Assembly (NCBI RefSeq): GCF_019097595.1 | Contig: NC_080717.1 | Coordinates: 9,998,836 to 10,062,835 of the forward strand | Length of the DNA stretch: 64,000 bases | Source of the DNA: Hemibagrus wyckioides | Taxonomy: Eukaryota > Chordata > Actinopteri > Siluriformes > Bagridae | Direction of reading: 5' to 3' | Shown: piece after piece, positions 21,645 through 33,596 of the stretch | Numbering within the stretch: position 1 is the first letter of the stretch | Layout of the letters: every line of letters starts with the position of its first letter | Program-made: the position numbers and the translations under genes | Notes under the pieces: model-generated | Seen by the model: only the letters and a program-made list of their open reading frames with translations | Databases searched by the model: none | What the model was told of the DNA's origin: nothing

Positions 21645-22095
21645 TTACACCATATGGCCAAAAGTTTGTGGACCTCTGACCACCACACCCACATGTCGAC
21701 CTATCCCAATCTGTTGCCACAAAGTTACAAGCACACACGATTGACTAGAATGTCCTTGGATGCTGAGGAATTATAATTCTAGAAGCCCAAACCTGTTCCA
21801 GCATGACAATGCAACACCCCTGTGCCCAAAGCAAGCTCCATGAAGACATGGTTTACCGAGACTGGTGCGGAAGAACACCTTTGGGCTGAACTGGAACGCT
21901 GACTGAACTTTAACAGCATCATTGCCTGTCTCCAATAATGCTCTTGTGGCTGAATGAACACCAATCCCCACAATCATACTCCAAAATCTAAAAAGCCTTC
22001 CAGAAGAGTGGAGGTTCTTAAAGCAGCTACGGGGGATTAACAACTAACACACAAGTGTAATGGTCAGGTGTCCACAAACTTTTGGCAATATAGTA
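21645..22095 (+). mobile_element. Internally deleted Tc1-like element (TATGGCCAAAAG family, copy 1)
   Basis: Left end 'ACACCATATGGCCAAAAGTT' with 'TGTGGACC', right end 'GTGTCCACAAACTTTTGGCA' with 'ATATAGTAT': inverted repeats of a Tc1-like family. The interior has a ruined transposase tail ('CAGCATGACAATGC', 'AAGCAAGCTCCATGAAGACA', the QHDNA...HKASSMKT region) and no N-terminal half. Confidence 0.75.
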
Positions 22096-25000
22096 TATGT
22101 CCGAAAGCTACATCAATAAAATATGGAAATTATTTATATTAAGTGTAGTTTTCTGCATGTGCTTCAATTACTTTTTTTTCTTTCTAGGTTTTGCTAGAGT
22201 TTCCTTGTGTAGCAGTGACTTTTCTGTAATGCCTAGACCACAGCACTTGCCTTTAAGCCTGAAAAATCCAGGTATAGAAAATACAAACTGAATGAACAGG
22301 TATTTTATTCCCCTTTGCTTTTAAATGTAATATGATGCAATATAAAAGTGAGAGACGGTTCAAAAATAAAAATTTAAAAGAATAATAGGATAATATATGA
22401 AAGAGAAGATAAGCACACGTTAAAATAAATATCTAATATATATTGCCAATATTACCAGTCACAAAAAGTTTAGTTTCATGTAACAAATAATTCTTATTCT
22501 TAGTTCCTTATTATTTGGCATTTAAAATAGCATTTGATCCGCATCATTATTAGTTTGCATTTTATTTAGTTATTTTGTGTGCCAATCACAACTGTGCATA
22601 ACTTAATGAAGCTGCAAGACACTGAATACAGATTATGAAATTGGAATGTGTGCTGGGGATATATGCTATTTATTATGCTTTTACTGACTATTTTAATTTG
22701 TCAGATTAATAAAATGAAGTCTGAACGATGTGCACAGTTTCAGTATTAAGTCGGCAAGACATGTAGCACAACACGGAGTACGGCTCTTACATAATGGCCA
22801 ATTAAAGTTTCCACTTTTTGGACTAGAAAAATTTTATGGATGCTTTACTTTACTGACCTGGAATAGCTTTATGTTTACCATCCAATCAAGTAGATCAAAA
22901 CATGCTGATTATGCTAGTGTGGTATCTGTCGCGACCTTCTCATGCTACACAATATCCATTTAAAGAAAAGAAAAACCTTTTGGATGGACACCCCTGCAGC
23001 ATCACTGCTAGATTAAGCAAATATTTGTATAAAATTAGGTATCTTTTTCGCCTCCATTGATTTAGTTAGAGGTTAGTTTGATAAATAAAAAAAACATGTT
23101 GTGGTAAGTTTCTCTGCTAATGCCAGGTTAAACTAGCATTGCTTCAATTAGCTAGTATGCTTGGCTAGGCAGCAAGTCAACATCTAAATCAATGTAAATA
23201 TTGGATATTTACATAAATGTTTCTTCAGATTAATTCATTAGAAACTCTAGAGTGTCATGATCAACACAAACTGAATGATGTTTTCCAGAAAAAACAACAA
23301 CAAAAAAAATCTTCTATCAACTTTAAATAACTGAACTTTTTACTTTTTACTGTTTCATACTTAAGTACATTGAGTACACATAGCAACGTTATTATTATTA
23401 CTTTTTTTTAAAGATTTTGTTGGCTGAATACTTCCACTTTTTATCTGAGGAAGATTTTGACACATTACCTACACTTTCACTTGCACTTCATTTCTCGGGA
23501 AATTTTTTCACCCCTGAATATTATTTAACACCTTGTTATTTCCTTTTAAAGCAGAGAGTCTAAACCTTAACCATTCGAGATTTTAAACCTTTATCTATAC
23601 AAGCTATGCTGTAGGTTTATTGGGGATCAGAGTTTTTTTAGTTCACAGTTTGGAGTAAGTGAGGCAGCTGGATATTTGAGTTGGCATGTGGGGCCATTTT
23701 TAAAGTATAATAGTAATAATAAGAAATCTATTCATAGATTCTGACATTTTTTTATATGAATGGTGATTTAGAGATATTCCCAGACTGGCTATAGTACTTC
23801 ACACAATAAAAATGTTGAAATTCATTGTATTAATATTGAAAGTCCATTAAGACTGCAGTGGATATGAAGGTATTACTGTAATAGGACTGTGTGTGTGTGT
23901 GTGTTGGATAAGCATTAGCCTCCTCTATGTTCCATTGCATTGAGTACTTATTATATTAAGATTATATAGTTGATTAACATTTCTCTTTGTATGCACCAGA
24001 CTTCACCAGTTCGGCCCATTAGCTCATATTTCCTGTTTATATCTTAGTGGCTGATCATCATAATTCTTCTGGCATTTACCCGGCCATCTTTCTTTCAACA
24101 TTGCTTACAAACAGGATGAAGAGATACTGAGACAATAAATAGTGAATTACATGATTAAGTGGATTGCCACCAGTGTATTGCAAAGAAAATGTCTATTACA
24201 CATAAATGCACAGAATTGCAACATAATGATGATGAGAACAACTTAAGTCTCTTCTTGACCACTGTTTTTACACTTAAAAAAAAAAAAGCTTTAACAAATG
24301 ATGGGGTCTTGCTTCTATTCAACATATTACAGAAGATGCTACACAGATTAGTAGAGTAGAAAATATCACTTCACTTCAGTCAGTCACCAAGTGTTTGGTT
24401 ATTAATCGGGCTAAGACACGGCAAAATCCTTAAAGAATCCACGTTAATGGTAGGGGCCAATGTAAAACAAAATGCAAAGAAAAAGAGGGTAAGAATGAAC
24501 AGCTCTGTAATGAAACAGTGTTTTGTTAGAGACAGAAAGAAATTGTTTTTATATAGCTTTGAGTGCATGCCAGTGCAACTGCCTTGACAACAATCATGCT
24601 AGAAAAACATCCAGTTTCACCGTTCTGCCTAGTCCTCCAGGGCAGCGCAGTGAGTCTCAGCTCACAATGTGGGGATTAGATGCTTCAACAAATTCGCTCA
24701 AACCCTTCTTGATCAAACCTTTAGGCAAGCTGCCATTGCTTAGGGTTGAGGGGGAAGTCCTGCCTTCCTCATGGTCATGGTCTGCCCAAATTTTGCTCTC
24801 TCTTAATATCACATGCTGTTCCTGCAGAACTAAAAGCTCCGAGGTGTGCCTTGCTGTGAACTAGAGTTTCAGATGAAATTGGTGATGTGCCATGTGTCAC
24901 CACATTCTCTTTACAACAATATACCACAAATAAATAGATCCAGTTACACCCACTCACACTGTTGCTGTATGGAGTGCAATAACTCATGTGTGCAAACAGG

Positions 25001-26633
25001 TCATTGGATCAGCAGGGAGCTGTATGAATAGAGTGTGCTATGCAGCAGGGAGTAACACTGGCAGACTTTGTGAAGCTTAATGTAGCTATTACAGACGGGA
25101 CCTAAAAATAACTATAGCATAAATGACATACTGGTTATTTTAAACAAATGATCCTGAAAAGTGCACTAAAAGCCAAGATTAACCAACTAATCACACATAA
25201 ACATATGTAAAGAATAATGTAGGATCTGCAATTAGTTTCCGTTCAGCAGGGATTCCCGCTGTTCCAATGCTTTTAATATGCAATATTCCATTCTGAAGAC
25301 GATCGTGCAGAGTATGATATTGATTCTAGGAGGTATTTGACCTTCCTGCTCTGACCAACTGCTGCTTGCTTGAAGGTATTCGAATGAGACGAAGCATCTA
25401 ATCCCCATGTTGCGAGGAACCGGAAGGAGAGCTACATTCTAATTGGCCACCTGCCATGACTCAGTTGGTCAAAAGAACTGATGCTGAAGGTTCACATTGT
25501 GGTCTTTATATGAACTTTCTGCTCATTAAAAGAATTTAAACAGTCAGAGTAGTAAATCTCGCTCTCTAATCTCTACACTAGTCACCTCCTAGAAGAAGGT
25601 TGGATCCTAGTTTTCAAGTGTCGACTTCTGTTAAAGGTTCTTCCTGAGAAATTTCACTAATTTTCTCACCCACTACAAACTGCAAACTTTGATGGCTCAC
25701 AACTTTTTTGCTGCAGTCCACACAGGCCAATTTCACAGTATTATTTTTTCCCCCCACCATTTAAATGGCATTCTTAAGACTTTTGACTTGTTTTTGTACA
25801 TTTCAGTTGGAGATAAGTGGGGACTTGCTGGAGAGATTGTGAACATGTCTGCTCTCACTTTGTAGCCAAATGTATCCACTAACGTTTAGAACAGGGCATT
25901 TAATAAAAGTGCATTCAAGAGTTATTGTGTGATGAGCAGGAGGATGTTGATTACAGCGAACAAGCACAAGTGTGTTATTGACTGAGAACCCCATGCTCAG
26001 CTTGATTTCGGTAACTTGCTCTGCAGTATAGCGCCGTGTTTTCCCCATGATTGACTATCAATGAGCTCAAATTGGTTAAAACCTCTGACTCAAACATGCG
26101 TGCCTTTAATACAAATTCCTGTCTTTGGACCACTGACTTCCTTCCTGTTTTTCCTTTGATCTTGGCTGCCAGGATGTTTTCCCCTCAGTTCTGTATGGGA
26201 GGGAGAACAGCATTTGACGGTATAAACAGGTTGTTTTGACAGTTTGACCAGAAACTAACACAATCTGATGCAATGAAATTGAGTAGAATAAATCAGAGGA
26301 AGCCTGGATGAGAAATAATGTGTTTTTGCAACATGTCTTCTCCAGTTTTATGATTTAATTTGGCACATGGCACAATCAGCATGTATACATCTGGTATACA
26401 TAAATAAATATTAAATATATTTATACATAAATATACATATAGAGCTGTTAAAAAGACAATCGGTGTGGCCTGGGATTATGGTGTTTATGGAGAATTGGAC
26501 TAGTACAAACACTAATCGCTCTGCTTTCTGGATAGTGATGCATTTAATCTAGTAGTAAATGGTCGTTAATATGTTGAGATCAATGGGAGTATAATCTTCA
26601 TAAAAGCCCTATACATATATGTATGTATGCCCA

Positions 26634-26636
<3 letters not shown>

Positions 26637-26697
<61 letters not shown>
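26637..26697. repeat. (TA)n microsatellite
   Basis: About 60 bases of pure AT dinucleotide. Confidence 0.95.
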
Positions 26698-26701
<4 letters not shown>

Positions 26702-27036
26702 AAGAAACACAGGTCTACACTGAACTAATGTTATTCAGTGTAAACAGGCCACCGTCTCCTGCTGGGAGGAACCTTACAAAGTCAGTGGAATCATGTCAGT
26801 TAGTTCAGTTGAATATTAAGCTATTTTTTTCTTTTACATGTAAAATAATATATTTATTTTTGTAATTCTTAAGCAAAATTAGACATATATAACTTCTTTT
26901 TAAAAGAACAAAAAAAAGTGCTATTTTGCAGAGGTGCAGCTCAAACACTACCGGTGAAAATCATCAGCATGGTAAAGAAGCCCTCCTTGTCCCACCCCAA
27001 AGACACAATGTTCAACCAAAAAAATAGGGTAAATGT

Positions 27037-27037
<1 letters not shown>

Positions 27038-27063
<26 letters not shown>
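27038..27063. repeat. (CA)n microsatellite
   Basis: Thirteen CA units downstream of nlgn3, possibly within its 3' UTR. Confidence 0.9.
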
Positions 27064-27067
<4 letters not shown>

Positions 27068-27755
27068 GACGCACAGTCGTGTGTAAGTGTGCATTTCATG
27101 AAGATAGTTCATTTTGTCATAAAATATGCAATTTTCTCTTAACAAAACACTCACAGTAAAGTCTGTATCTTCAGTCTTGTCTCACGACAGAGTCGGGATC
27201 AGACAAATTATTGTTACTGGAAATAAGGAAAAAAAGGTAAAACCATGTATGAGTATATGCAACTGAAAAAGCTGGTCTGGACTGCTTCAATTCTCTACAC
27301 ATTTTCAACATGTCTCTTTCTGATTTTTCATGAATCCAACCGCTCAGGCTAAATAAGTTCCAGGTACGCTCATGTCACTGAAAGATAAAAAGGACGAAAC
27401 TAAAACTCAAGCTGGCGTGTAAGGCATTGATGAGAAAAAAAGCAACACGTATTATGCGGATGTCATCTGAGAGGCCATTGTTTTTGAAATGTGTTTCCCA
27501 CACGAGAACGAAATGGGAAATAAAAAGCACTTTTCTTCATTTTTGTTAATTATTCAAAAAAAGTGTTGCCAATAACTGCCCAGTCTTCTTAAAAAGGTTG
27601 TCCCCCCCATTTTTAAAATGATTATTAGAAAAAAATACTGCTCGAATTGCTCGTCCCATTGGAAGGGAACATGGAGTAGTTCACAACTGATCGAACTGAA
27701 TCGACATTCAGAAAGCAACTGCCTGTGACAAAATGTCTATTCAAAATCTTTCTTT

Positions 27756-27761
27756 TTTATT
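27756..27761 (-). terminator. nlgn3: Candidate proximal poly(A) signal of nlgn3
   Basis: AATAAA on the minus strand 64 bases after the stop codon. Another hexamer lies at 26858-26853, which would give a UTR of about 1 kb, more usual for neuroligins. The choice cannot be made from sequence alone. Confidence 0.3.
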
Positions 27762-27824
27762 TTTTCTCTTCCATGACTGTGATATTCGTACAAAACCCAA
27801 TACTCTTCTACACCCTCCTTAAAG

Positions 27825-28671
27825 CTATACACGGGTGGTGGAGTGTGAGTGGGCCAGACCGGTTGTGCCAAAGCCGGCTGTGAAGGTGTTATATGGGTGC
27901 AGGTTGGGCATGGGCACCAGCGAGTTGGGGATCATGGTGATGGTGTTGGGCGTCATGAGAGGGATGTCATCAGGTGAGCGGCGCAGAGTCAGCGCGTAGT
28001 CGGGAAGCGCGGTGAGCGGCAGTGCCTCTCCAGCTGGTGTGGCGTCACACTGGTTCACTTGCAGTGATGCAATCTCATCCTCGACATTGGTGCCGTTGAC
28101 ATTGGAGTTGGCGTTTGCGCGAGGTGGGCTGCCCTGTGGTCGCTGCTCCTGGCGCCGCTTGTCCTTGCGGTAATAAAGTGCAGCGAAGGCGAGCACGTTG
28201 AGAAAGAGTAGAGAGGCTCCCACAGCGATAGTGACACTCAACTCGGTTGAATAGTCGCGTGCATTCTCGACGAGCAATGGTCCGGTTTCATCGGTGTCTG
28301 CACTGTTCCGCCGTTCTGTGCCGCTCTCGCTGTTGTAAGCTGGTGACATGGGTGGCCGCTTGGTGTTGAAAGGCCAGGCTTTGCCATTAGGCCTCTTGGT
28401 GGCAAGTGAGTTCTGCGTGGTTTCAGGGGGTGGCACTCGAGTTGTGGTTGATGTGTAGTGGAACATGTCATGCAGGTTGTACAGATGTGGCACCAGATGC
28501 TTCCAGAAAGCCACCTTAGTAGCACGGTAGTGGTCACGAACACGTGGTTTCAAGCCGATGTGCAGGTACAGCTGGTCCTGAGGGTTGTACTTGGACCAGG
28601 CCACTTCCTCGAAGCGGTTGGCTTTTGTGTGGATGAACTTAGTGTCCTGGGGCACCGGCTTGTTGGGGTCG
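27825..28671 (-). CDS. nlgn3: Neuroligin-3, last coding exon (membrane and cytoplasmic part)
   Basis: This 847-bp exon encodes 281 residues plus the base completing a split glycine codon, after the acceptor TGTTCACAG at 28672. It starts [16 protein letters not shown] and holds the end of the cholinesterase-like domain, including the dimer helix [16 protein letters not shown] Ser/Thr/Pro-rich stalk follows, then the membrane segment ([19 protein letters not shown]), a basic stop-transfer KDKRR, the [20 protein letters not shown] motif that corresponds to the gephyrin-binding region of neuroligins, and the C-terminal PDZ ligand HSTTRV. Near-identity to mammalian NLGN3, including [12 protein letters not shown] and HPYNTF, separates it from NLGN1, 2 and 4. 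The intracellular stretch after KDKRR is the most divergent part. Confidence 0.95.
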
Positions 28672-29079
28672 CTGTGAACACACACATAATTTTTATTAGA
28701 TTAATTATTGTCTTGAATTTAGAAAATACGTTAATTTATACACCTGTGTACCTTGCATTATTTATTTATTTTTTTAAAATAAATCCAAACTTGAACACAA
28801 ATAACAACAACAAGGCTTTGAATTGTTTAATAAAATGATGAGAACTATTTGCAGTTGAAACAAATAGAAGCCAAAAGCTGAGGGATGTATTTCATTCGCT
28901 GCACTAAAGTCAACATTAACTTTCTTTTAATGATTAAATCCTCAGAGGCTTAATTGTGGTCAAAGTGTGAAAACATGTGTTATTGTGCCATGAAATATTG
29001 ATCAATCTTGCTCTATTACTATTACAGGCCAAACAGCACTAGTCTATCAGGGAAGGTGTTGCCTTTATGCAATGTTATT

Positions 29080-29488
29080 ATACACTATATGGCCAAAATT
29101 ATGTGGACAACTGACTATAACAACCAAACTGTTGCCACAAAGATGAAAACACAAGATTACATTTCCTTTCACTGGAACTAACACACCCAAACCTACTCCT
29201 GCATGATAATGCTCCTGTGTAGAAAGCAAGCTCCATGAAGACATTGTTTGCCAAATTTGGTGTGGCAAATCCTGTGTCCTGCACAGAGCCCTGACCTCAA
29301 CCTTTGGGGTGAACAGGAACACCAAATCCCTACAGCTACATTCCAAAATCTAGTGGAAAACCTTCCCAGAAGAGTGGAGGCTGTTCTAGCAGCAAAAGGG
29401 GAGACAAACTCTATATGAACGCCCATGGTTTTGGAATAGATTGCTCAGTGGTCAAGTGTCCACACATTCTTTTGCCAATATTGTGTAT
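29080..29488 (+). mobile_element. Internally deleted Tc1-like element (TATGGCCAAAAG family, copy 2)
   Basis: Starts 'TACACTATATGGCCAAAATT' and ends 'TCTTTTGCCAATATTGTGTA' with TA at both ends. The interior keeps 'GCATGATAATGCTCCTGTGT' and 'AAGCAAGCTCCATGAAGACA' from the transposase catalytic region, with stops and deletions. Confidence 0.75.
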
Positions 29489-30483
29489 TTTAATATCAAT
29501 AAATCTAAAGTTTCATATTTAGCCACGTTTATACTTATAAGTAAAACATGTCTGTTGCTTAGGCTATGTTTCATTACGCATTAAAATAATGCATCACAGG
29601 AGCAAAATGGCCATCGGTTGCTCTCTTCAAACATGACTGCTCTTTGAAATATATTCTTTTCATCACTTCAGGTTGAGACTTCACGCAAACGATCACATCA
29701 GAAAATACCCTCGTGTTTTTAACGACTTTTAAAGATGAGGTTGTGAAAGACAAATTTGATGTTTCTTTTTACACATGTGGATTTTTCCACATACAGTGCA
29801 TGTGCTTTTCAGTTTCCTATTTTAATTTCGGTTCTCATTTTTTCCCGCAAATGATTAATTTGTCCATTGAGGTGTTATTCATCATACATAATTCACATAA
29901 TATTTACTTTATTTTTTAGCATTTTTTTCACTCCCAGAATCACATATGAAGAACATGTAAGCACAAATAAATTTCATATTATTTTTCTGTAACAGGGCTG
30001 CATGGTTCTCCATAACAGTGCCTTGTAGATGTCATATGGATTCTTAGGGTTAAAAATAACCAACTGCAAATGTATTTTTTGTCTCTGTCACTATATTCTT
30101 AGTCTAATAAATGCAGAGACGTGGATAAATAGATACCACAATAATTTCAAACGAGCAAAATCTAGTTTCAGATATCACACACAAGGTCAATGATGACTGT
30201 ATACAGAATGACACAGGGTTCACAGGTTGTGCACCCATGCAGCCATGCACACAGAGCGCATTTTCTCCCTTTGGCACAGTTTCTCGATATAAAAGCCATG
30301 AAATAAAAGATCCATCTTTCATGTGTAGTGCTCGCATACAGTTCCATTTTTTATAGCTGCTAAAACCTTTTCTAAAATCATATTCCTGTTTTCAATCTCA
30401 ATTCATCAAAAAAAAAAGTATTCTGAAACTTTGACTCAAAACCAAAACATTTTCTTGTAATCAAATGTTGCTTTCAAATACAA

Positions 30484-30575
30484 GTTCAAGTTCAATGCAT
30501 AGGCAAAGTACTTAATTCCCCCCTCTGGGGATTAATAGTTAATCTATTCTATTTTATTCCATTCTATTTTAGGCA
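30484..30575 (+). repeat. 3' tail of a LINE-type retroelement
   Basis: 'AATTCCCCCCTCTGGGGATT' (short hairpin) followed by ATTCT-rich repeats resembles the 3' end of teleost non-LTR elements. The rest of the element is absent. Confidence 0.45.
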
Positions 30576-31049
30576 CTACTGATCATGGCTTAGACACCAG
30601 TGAAATAAATCATGGTCAGCAAATATACAAATGAGCTGAGAAAAACAGAACCATGTGAATTCCATGCAAATAAACCTCAAAACCTCAATATTTCTAGAGA
30701 AAGAATACAGCCATTAGAGACAGAGAATAACAATGCAAGATTTATTGCGTCTCAATTTATGTCTATGGCTCCATCAGCCAGCTGCCTCTCAACTCATCTC
30801 TGTATGAAAAGCATGAAATGTATTTTCTTTTTTCGACCTGCACTGATCCAGTGGCATTGAAACATACAAGAGCAGATGAAAGAGAGACCCAGGCGGTCTT
30901 CTCTATCTGTCCTAAGTATTGTTGAAGCGGCTCAAGTTTAGCTGTACGCTTTGTCTGGCTTTCCACAAATGATGTCATAATCAATAATTGTTGCACGATC
31001 TTCAGTGACCACATCCTCTCATCCTCTCCCTCTGGGCCTTGTGCTTGAC

Positions 31050-31320
31050 TGCTTTTCCATTTCAGCAAACGTAGCAAACAGCTCACCTGAGTACTTTTTC
31101 CATATACGTACCCAAATTGCAGCACTTTAGTAGGAGGAATTACAAGCTTGATAGTGTTCACACTACTCCATGAGAACGGTGTGGAAATCGAGCTTCATTG
31201 TGCTAAAGAGAGGTTTGTGTACTGAATTATAATGGTTTCAGCTTGACAGTATAATGCTAATTGTGCTTTGTGAAAAAGCTGTGAGAGACCTGCAGTTTGT
31301 GTGTGTTTGTGGTGAATATT
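31050..31320 (+). repeat. Unclassified dispersed repeat, copy 2
   Basis: Diverged partner of 17540-17860: 'CACCTGAGTACTTTTTCCAT', 'TTGCAGCACTTTAG', 'CAGCTTGACAGTATAA' and 'GAGAGACCTGCA' are in the same order. It lacks the 41-bp tandem duplication. Confidence 0.6.
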
Positions 31321-33309
31321 GACTAAAAAAGAAGTTTAAAGTTTTGGTCACTGAAGAAAAGGTTTCTGGTTTATGTTCAAAGAATCAAAATTTGTGTGTT
31401 AAGCTAGCATTAAAGTGTGTGGTTTTCAGTCTGATGTAGCTGTCTTAGACAAAACAAAACAAACCCCTGTACATTATAAAATAATTCTTTTGTTGTCGAG
31501 CTGAGATTGGCAGTCTTTAAAACCATAATGTGACGTGCTCACTGACAGATGATTTAGCTCCATTGTAACCGAAGACAGCTGACGATAAAGTCCTGGCAGT
31601 GACAGATGATGTTTTTGTTTAATTCTCAGATGGTGACCTCTGCCAAGACACTTATCTAAAATCCAGCAACAGGAGGTCATAGTGGTGATGGAGGAAACAT
31701 AAATGAAACACGCTAATGGATAGAAAAATATATCCTTATCACCGCAAGGTCACTTTGAAGACTATTCATTAATGCAAATCAGCTTTCTTCAGTTCGAAAC
31801 TCCACAGGGCTCAATGCAGCAGTGAACACACTGCCCCACGATTGTGCAGCCTTTAGACAGGTGAGCAAATTGACATGAGATCAGCTCATAGTTACACTTT
31901 TTAAATATTTTAATGTATGGGGCTGTAAATGAAGAGGGTAACAATTCGAGAGCTTATGCAGTAGTTGTGTGACATCTCGGGAATTTAAAGCCCCTTGCCC
32001 AAGCGTCTTGAAGATAATCTGCTTTGCATGAGCTGAAATCAATACCACACTATACATGTACGCTGTATTTATGTAAGGCTTATGTAGAGGTATGGATCTG
32101 TTAATGATGTTTGAGATCGTCTTTTGAGAGAGGGACTAAACATGAAGCAATAAAGCAAGGCCATGCGTAAGTGAAAGGACAGAGGTGATCTGAACACATG
32201 TTAATACCCTAACAGCATAGTTACCGCTGACTTTTTTTTGTGAAGTGATTTTGACATTTGCCTTGGTATTGCTTGTACAAATCTCTGGAACGATATGAGA
32301 GAGATGACACTTTCTTTTAAATGATTTTTGCTTCAGGTGTGTTTTTGTTTTTGGAGGATGGTAGCTGAGTCGGATGTCTAGAGCTTCTAACTGCATTGAG
32401 GTCTAGCAACTGTGAAGGCCATAGCGTATGATTTACATTATTTTCACACTCAGTAAACCATTTAGTGAGTAAAGAGGTATTGAGACCCAACATGACATTG
32501 GCCCAGCACTTGGTTAAGAATATATATGTTTGTAATTTAATCAGTTTACCTGTATTTATTTTGTATAGTTGAGCTATATTTTGAACCAGGCCAAAATTCA
32601 GACCAACCTTTAAATATGAATGAATGAATATAATAGGTGAATGAATGTAATATAAAATGAAACTCATTTACGGTTCAACAATGTTGCTAAAATCTTTTAT
32701 TGGAGTCTGTCTGAATCCTTAAGGAGATCCCTTCTCCTTTTCTTCCAACACATCTTCTCCTATCTGTCTATAATTCAATCTCTACTCTCTTCAATCTTCT
32801 TCCTCTGTTTCCATTAGCTTTCTCTGCTGTACAGCGTTTTACTGTTAGAGTACTGTGGTATGAGAAAAAGGCAGAAGATTTGGGCAGCATTGTTGAACAG
32901 TAAACGCAATGAATAGAAATAGAAATGAGCTCTTGTTTTCCTCTCTGCTATGCTATATATTTTTTATATTACATTCATTCATATTTACAGTCTTTTTCCA
33001 TGTGTCTACTGATACTCAGTCATCCTGTTTCTTTCATTTCACTAAATGTTTGTGTATCTTTTTGGCATAACTTTCCTTTTTAATCTGTTCTTTCTCTGCC
33101 TCATTCTATTACATTGCCTAAAGAAATAATGTCTTCTTCTCCTCCCAAAAAATATGAAATGTGACAAAATATATATGAATTCAGCAGAACAGGGTCAACA
33201 CTAGGAGACATATAATATTAATAACTAAAAGATCAGAAAACATCAAAATGGTGTATAGATTAATAAAATATTTATAGAACAGAAATTATGTACATGTCCT
33301 TTTGATCCC

Positions 33310-33505
33310 AAAAGCCTGTCGCGGGAACACCGGGAGCGAGGTGGGAATACATGCTGGATAGGATGCCAGGCCATTGCAGAGCACCATGCACTCACACAGT
33401 GACCTCAAACCTTGGGAAAATTTAATGTAAGCAGTGGACCAACTGGTATGCTTTTGGGGTGAAACTGGAAAACCCAGAGGAAATCCATGGGAATCAGTCA
33501 GTAGC
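33310..33505 (+). repeat. Decayed copy of the CATC-headed dispersed repeat
   Basis: 'GGGAATACATGCTGGATAGG', 'CAGGCCATTGCAGAGCACCA' and 'GAAAACCCAGAGGAAATCC' place it in the 13589/16292 family. Confidence 0.55.
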
Positions 33506-33553
33506 CCAAGTTATTCCTATTGTTTTAAAACATGAATGACATGAATGAAAATG

Positions 33554-33596
<43 letters not shown>
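33554..33596. repeat. (CT)n(CA)n compound microsatellite
   Basis: About 27 bases of CT followed by 16 bases of CA. Confidence 0.95.

Larger units (their letters stand above)
13041..27824. other. Intergenic region between rgcc and nlgn3
   Basis: About 14.8 kb with no recognised gene on either strand. All open frames are short and lack family motifs. It holds the dispersed repeats at 13590, 14713, 16182, 16915, 17540 and 21645, (TTTC)n and (TA)n arrays, and a repeat-poor stretch at 19640-20310. Its last part (from about 26850) probably includes the 3' UTR of the convergent nlgn3. Confidence 0.6.

Noticed and set aside
24523..24864. 113-codon open frame in the intergenic region
   Set aside because: No family motif and no supporting splice or poly(A) context.
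25803..26048. Minus-strand frame beginning MGKTRRYTAEQVTEI
   Set aside because: The start looks faintly transposase-like, but nothing downstream supports it and no terminal repeats were found.
28458..28838. 126-codon plus-strand frame
   Set aside because: Antisense shadow of the nlgn3 last exon running on into intron sequence.
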